Source: Desulfosarcina ovata subsp. ovata
GTDB taxonomy: Bacteria; Desulfobacterota; Desulfobacteria; Desulfobacterales; Desulfosarcinaceae
Reading direction: 5' to 3'
DNA length: 64,000 nucleotides
Assembly (NCBI RefSeq): GCF_009689005.1
Contig: NZ_AP021879.1
Span: forward strand, 7,193,501 to 7,257,500
Below, piece by piece: positions 61,838 through 64,000 of this stretch. The first letter of the stretch is position 1, and each line of letters begins with the position of its first letter. A program made the position numbers and the translations under genes. Under the pieces are notes generated by a model. It did no database searches. It saw only the letters and a program-made list of their open reading frames with translations, and was not told the DNA's origin.

Positions 61838-61884
61838 ATTCAGCGGACGCAAAAAGACGCGCCGCTGATTTTAGCGTGTTGGAC
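61824..61884 (+). other. attC site of cassette 2
   Basis: R'' ATCCCAAC at 61824, the exact complement of the cassette start GTTGGGAT at 61026. CTAAATTCAGCGG and CCGCTGATTTTAG form the inner stem around an AAAAA loop, and GTTGGAC at 61878 is a perfect GTTRRRY core. The last codons of the cassette gene lie inside the site. Confidence 0.87.
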
Positions 61885-61919
61885 GAATGCTGCCGAGCAG
61901 CAGGAAGTAGATTGAAAGA

Positions 61920-62132
61920 ATGGGCAAAGGAAAGCGACTTAAGAAGTTGAGAAGAACATCCGAAGCATCCTTTTCTGATAAGTTTCAGGAGACGTTTACC
62001 AGGAACTTCCAGAAAGAGTTGAAAAACTCCGAATTGTGGGATGAAATTGTTGCCCAGTATGGTGAAAAACGTGCCCTGGAACTCATCAGGGAATGCAAGG
62101 CGGAAGTAAAGACAGACATGGAAATAAAATGA
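61920..62132 (+). CDS. Small basic protein preceding the IS91-type transposase
   Basis: A 70-residue, highly charged, helical protein (MGKGKRLKKLRRTSEASFSD and on). Its stop overlaps the transposase start as ATGA at 62129-62132, so the two are probably translated together. It is GC-richer than the cassettes. It could be an accessory gene of the IS91-type element, or the start of a third cassette invaded by it. Confidence 0.5.
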   Translation: MGKGKRLKKLRRTSEASFSDKFQETFTRNFQKELKNSELWDEIVAQYGEKRALELIRECKAEVKTDMEIK

Positions 62133-63319
62133 AAGCCGGGATTGTTCAGCAGATATTCAACGATCATTTCGAGGAATACCGGAAAGGCCGCATTTTAGAT
62201 GCCCGGCAATGGCGGGCGGCCTGGGACATCATGACCTGCCAGACGCCGGAAAAGGGATACCATGTGGATGAATGCCCGAACGGCGATTACCGGGTGATCC
62301 TGCCCAATTCGTGCAAGAACCGGTCGTGTCCGCGGTGTGGTTCGACCGAGACCCAATTGTGGCTGGAGCGCAGACGGTCTCAAGCCCTTGACTGTCCCTA
62401 TTTTCATGTGGTGATAACGATCAGTCATGATCTGCATGGCATCTGGAGGGCCAATCGAAAGCTGTTCACGGGGCATATGATGCGTAGCGCATGGGGTTCC
62501 TTGCAGGAGCTTTTGAGTGACTGTCGCTGGCTGGGTGGTCTACCCGGGGTGATCGCGGTCTTTCAGAGTTGGGACGATGACCTTCGCGAGCATTGCCATC
62601 TTCATTTAATCGTGACCGCCGGCGGCTTGACCCCCGATGGCCGGTGGGTGAGCGCCAGGAAAGACATGCTGGTATACACGCCGGTGCTCGCGTCGAAGTT
62701 CAGGGGCAAGTTTCTGGATTCCCTCAGGCAAGGATTCAACCCCCTGACTAAAACCGGCCGGCCGAAGCCGTCGGAGCAGTTACTGTCTCCGCCGCCTGGC
62801 AAAAGGGTTCAACAATGCCTGAATCTACTCAACAAGCTCGGCCGGGTTCGCTGGCACGCCGACATCGAGCCGGCTTACGAGCATGCCAACGGGATTTTCA
62901 AATACGTCGGCCGGTACATCCGCCGGGGACCGATCTCTGAAAAGCGGATTGTGGGTTATGATGGGGATAAGGTAACCATCGCCTATGCGCATCCGGAAAA
63001 GCATGAGAGGCCGACCTTCAAGCTGGATGCACAGACATTTATCCGTCGCCTGTTGGATCATGTACCGGAGAAGGGAACGCATCTGGTCAGATCCTACGGT
63101 CTTTTCCATCCAACCCAGTTGGAAAAACTGAATCTGGCACGAGCGTGTCTGGGCCAAAAGGCGTATGTCCCCGGAATCGAGCGACCGACGACCATTGAGT
63201 TGCTGCGCCAAATGTTCCCGGATCTTTCTGAAACCCGTTGTCCGCATTGCGGGGAGATACTTCGCACCGTTTTTGTCTACCGTGGCGGCCATACCGAGCC
63301 CTGGAGGCTGGCCGCATGA
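62129..63319 (+). CDS. IS91-family transposase (HUH/Y type)
   Basis: A 396-residue IS91-type transposase. The N-terminal zinc-finger set is NRSCPRCGSTETQLWLERR, the HUH motif is EHCHLHLIVTAGG near residue 161, and a likely catalytic Tyr is in FKYVGRYIRRGP near 264. A second Cys pair is near the C-terminus (TRCPHCGEI). The ATG at 62129 is chosen for its overlap with the preceding small gene. The family transposes by a rolling-circle route and can move adjacent DNA. It looks full-length. Confidence 0.88.
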   Translation: MKAGIVQQIFNDHFEEYRKGRILDARQWRAAWDIMTCQTPEKGYHVDECPNGDYRVILPNSCKNRSCPRCGSTETQLWLERRRSQALDCPYFHVVITISHDLHGIWRANRKLFTGHMMRSAWGSLQELLSDCRWLGGLPGVIAVFQSWDDDLREHCHLHLIVTAGGLTPDGRWVSARKDMLVYTPVLASKFRGKFLDSLRQGFNPLTKTGRPKPSEQLLSPPPGKRVQQCLNLLNKLGRVRWHADIEPAYEHANGIFKYVGRYIRRGPISEKRIVGYDGDKVTIAYAHPEKHERPTFKLDAQTFIRRLLDHVPEKGTHLVRSYGLFHPTQLEKLNLARACLGQKAYVPGIERPTTIELLRQMFPDLSETRCPHCGEILRTVFVYRGGHTEPWRLAA

Positions 63320-63535
63320 CACCATCAACGTCCACTTTTTCAACCGATGCAGATCGCATATGGCATCGTTGCGCCAAAAACATGAAGAAGCCGGCTGCAT
63401 TTACACAAGTTCACCCGCGTTTAAATGATTTTTCCTCAAACATGGATCAACATTGTGTGAAACTGGCAGGCATGGCATCAGAAAGAGCTTGTTTTGGGAG
63501 ATTGTGGATTTCAGAAAAATCCATATACTGGATTC

Positions 63536-64000
63536 TGAGGTGGACCCCAAAGGTTGGGCAGCCGGACGGAGTGAATAAGCTATAAGCAAAAATAAAAATG
63601 AAAAGTGTGACAGCGTCATGCCGCCTCAGCAAATGGACGAGGTAATCCGAAGTAAACCTCATCCGGGGTCTTGTCGTCAAGAGAAGAATGGCCTCTGACG
63701 AGATTATAGTATTGAATCCACTTGGCCAGCCCCAACCGGAGGGACTTGCCATCCTCGAATGAATGGAGATAAATGAACTGGTGCTTAAGGGTCCACCATA
63801 GCCGCTCCACAAAGATGTTGTCATGGCAGCGGCCCCGGCCATCCATGCTGATGGCCACCTGGTTGTCTTTGAGTACCTGTGTAAATGCATTGCTGGTGAA
63901 CTGGGCGCCTTGGTCCGAGTTGAAGATTTCGGGCGCCTCAAGACGGCTCAGCGCCTCTTCCAGGGCATTGATACAGAAGTCTGTATCCAACGTATTGGAA
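63536..64000 (-). mobile_element. IS3-family element, continues past the window
   Basis: The element's right end is placed at 63536, where TGAGGTGGACCCCAAAGG begins; IS3-family ends carry terminal TG and often a GGACCCCAAA-like inner sequence. The transposase frame reading leftward lies inside. The left end is outside the window. The 63320-63535 stretch between the IS91-type gene and this end shows no gene. Confidence 0.65.
63616..64000 (-). CDS. IS3-family transposase (OrfB), C-terminal part
   Basis: The frame is open at the window edge, so only the last 128 or so residues are seen. They contain part of the DDE domain: Asp in FNSDQGAQFTS and the Glu in NIFVERLWWTLKHQFIYLH, followed by the usual C-terminal YNLVRGHSSLDDKTPDEVYF. 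It belongs to an intact-looking IS3-type integrase core. The N-terminus and OrfA are outside the window. Confidence 0.88.
   Translation of the reverse strand, partial: SNTLDTDFCINALEEALSRLEAPEIFNSDQGAQFTSNAFTQVLKDNQVAISMDGRGRCHDNIFVERLWWTLKHQFIYLHSFEDGKSLRLGLAKWIQYYNLVRGHSSLDDKTPDEVYFGLPRPFAEAA

Noticed and set aside
1-64000. CRISPR arrays, rRNA and tRNA genes
   Set aside because: I looked for regularly spaced direct repeats and for tRNA-like or rRNA sequences and saw none; the only close direct repeats are the attI pair and the 59 kb tandem copy.

Overview
The window looks like chromosome of an anaerobic, aromatic-degrading sulfate reducer of the Desulfobacterota (Desulfosarcina/Desulfococcus-like). 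This is inferred from gene content: an ATP-independent-type (Bam) lower benzoyl-CoA pathway, a glutaryl-CoA dehydrogenase very like the non-decarboxylating enzyme of Desulfococcus multivorans, an ETF:quinone oxidoreductase of the FeS/CCG type, a molybdenum hydroxylase, a PEP-CTERM protein and many sigma-54 regulators. The host sequence is fairly GC-rich; two islands (about 8.1-9.9 kb and 60.2-61.9 kb) are clearly AT-rich.

Layout. 1-4.1 kb: leftward operon (28-residue peptide, 820-residue protein of unknown function, phosphatidylserine decarboxylase, Lgt-like membrane protein). 4.2-5.0 kb: ISAzo13-type transposase remnant ending in half of a 165-bp palindromic repeat. 5.1-7.6 kb: BtuB-like receptor behind a cobalamin riboswitch and terminator. 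8.1-10.1 kb: AT-rich island of orphan or broken genes and a group II intron fragment. 10.4-14.2 kb: housekeeping-type genes, including a ParB/AsnC fusion. 14.3-20.4 kb: Crp-type regulator and a molybdenum hydroxylase operon.

21.1-40.8 kb is the metabolic core. BamR, BamQ, BamA, an SDR, a thiolase with its DUF35 partner and glutaryl-CoA dehydrogenase can take cyclohexadienoyl-CoA to acetyl-CoA plus glutaconyl-CoA. EtfAB and a membrane FeS oxidoreductase collect the electrons. A histidine kinase/sigma-54 activator pair is followed by a well-matched sigma-54 promoter driving a sodium:solute symporter and a benzoate-CoA-ligase-like enzyme. Benzoyl-CoA reductase itself is not in the window. 41.2-57 kb: a second thiolase-like protein, an acetate-type transporter, two acyl-CoA ligases, a branched-chain-amino-acid-type ABC transporter with two binding proteins, and a second two-component system.

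57.3-64 kb: a PEP-CTERM protein, LexA, and a compact chromosomal integron: integrase, a probable attI, and two gene cassettes whose attC ends are exactly complementary to their own cassette starts. Both cassettes encode two-helix membrane proteins; the second carries a possible PD-(D/E)XK-like domain. The array runs into an IS91-type element and then an IS3-type element at the window edge.
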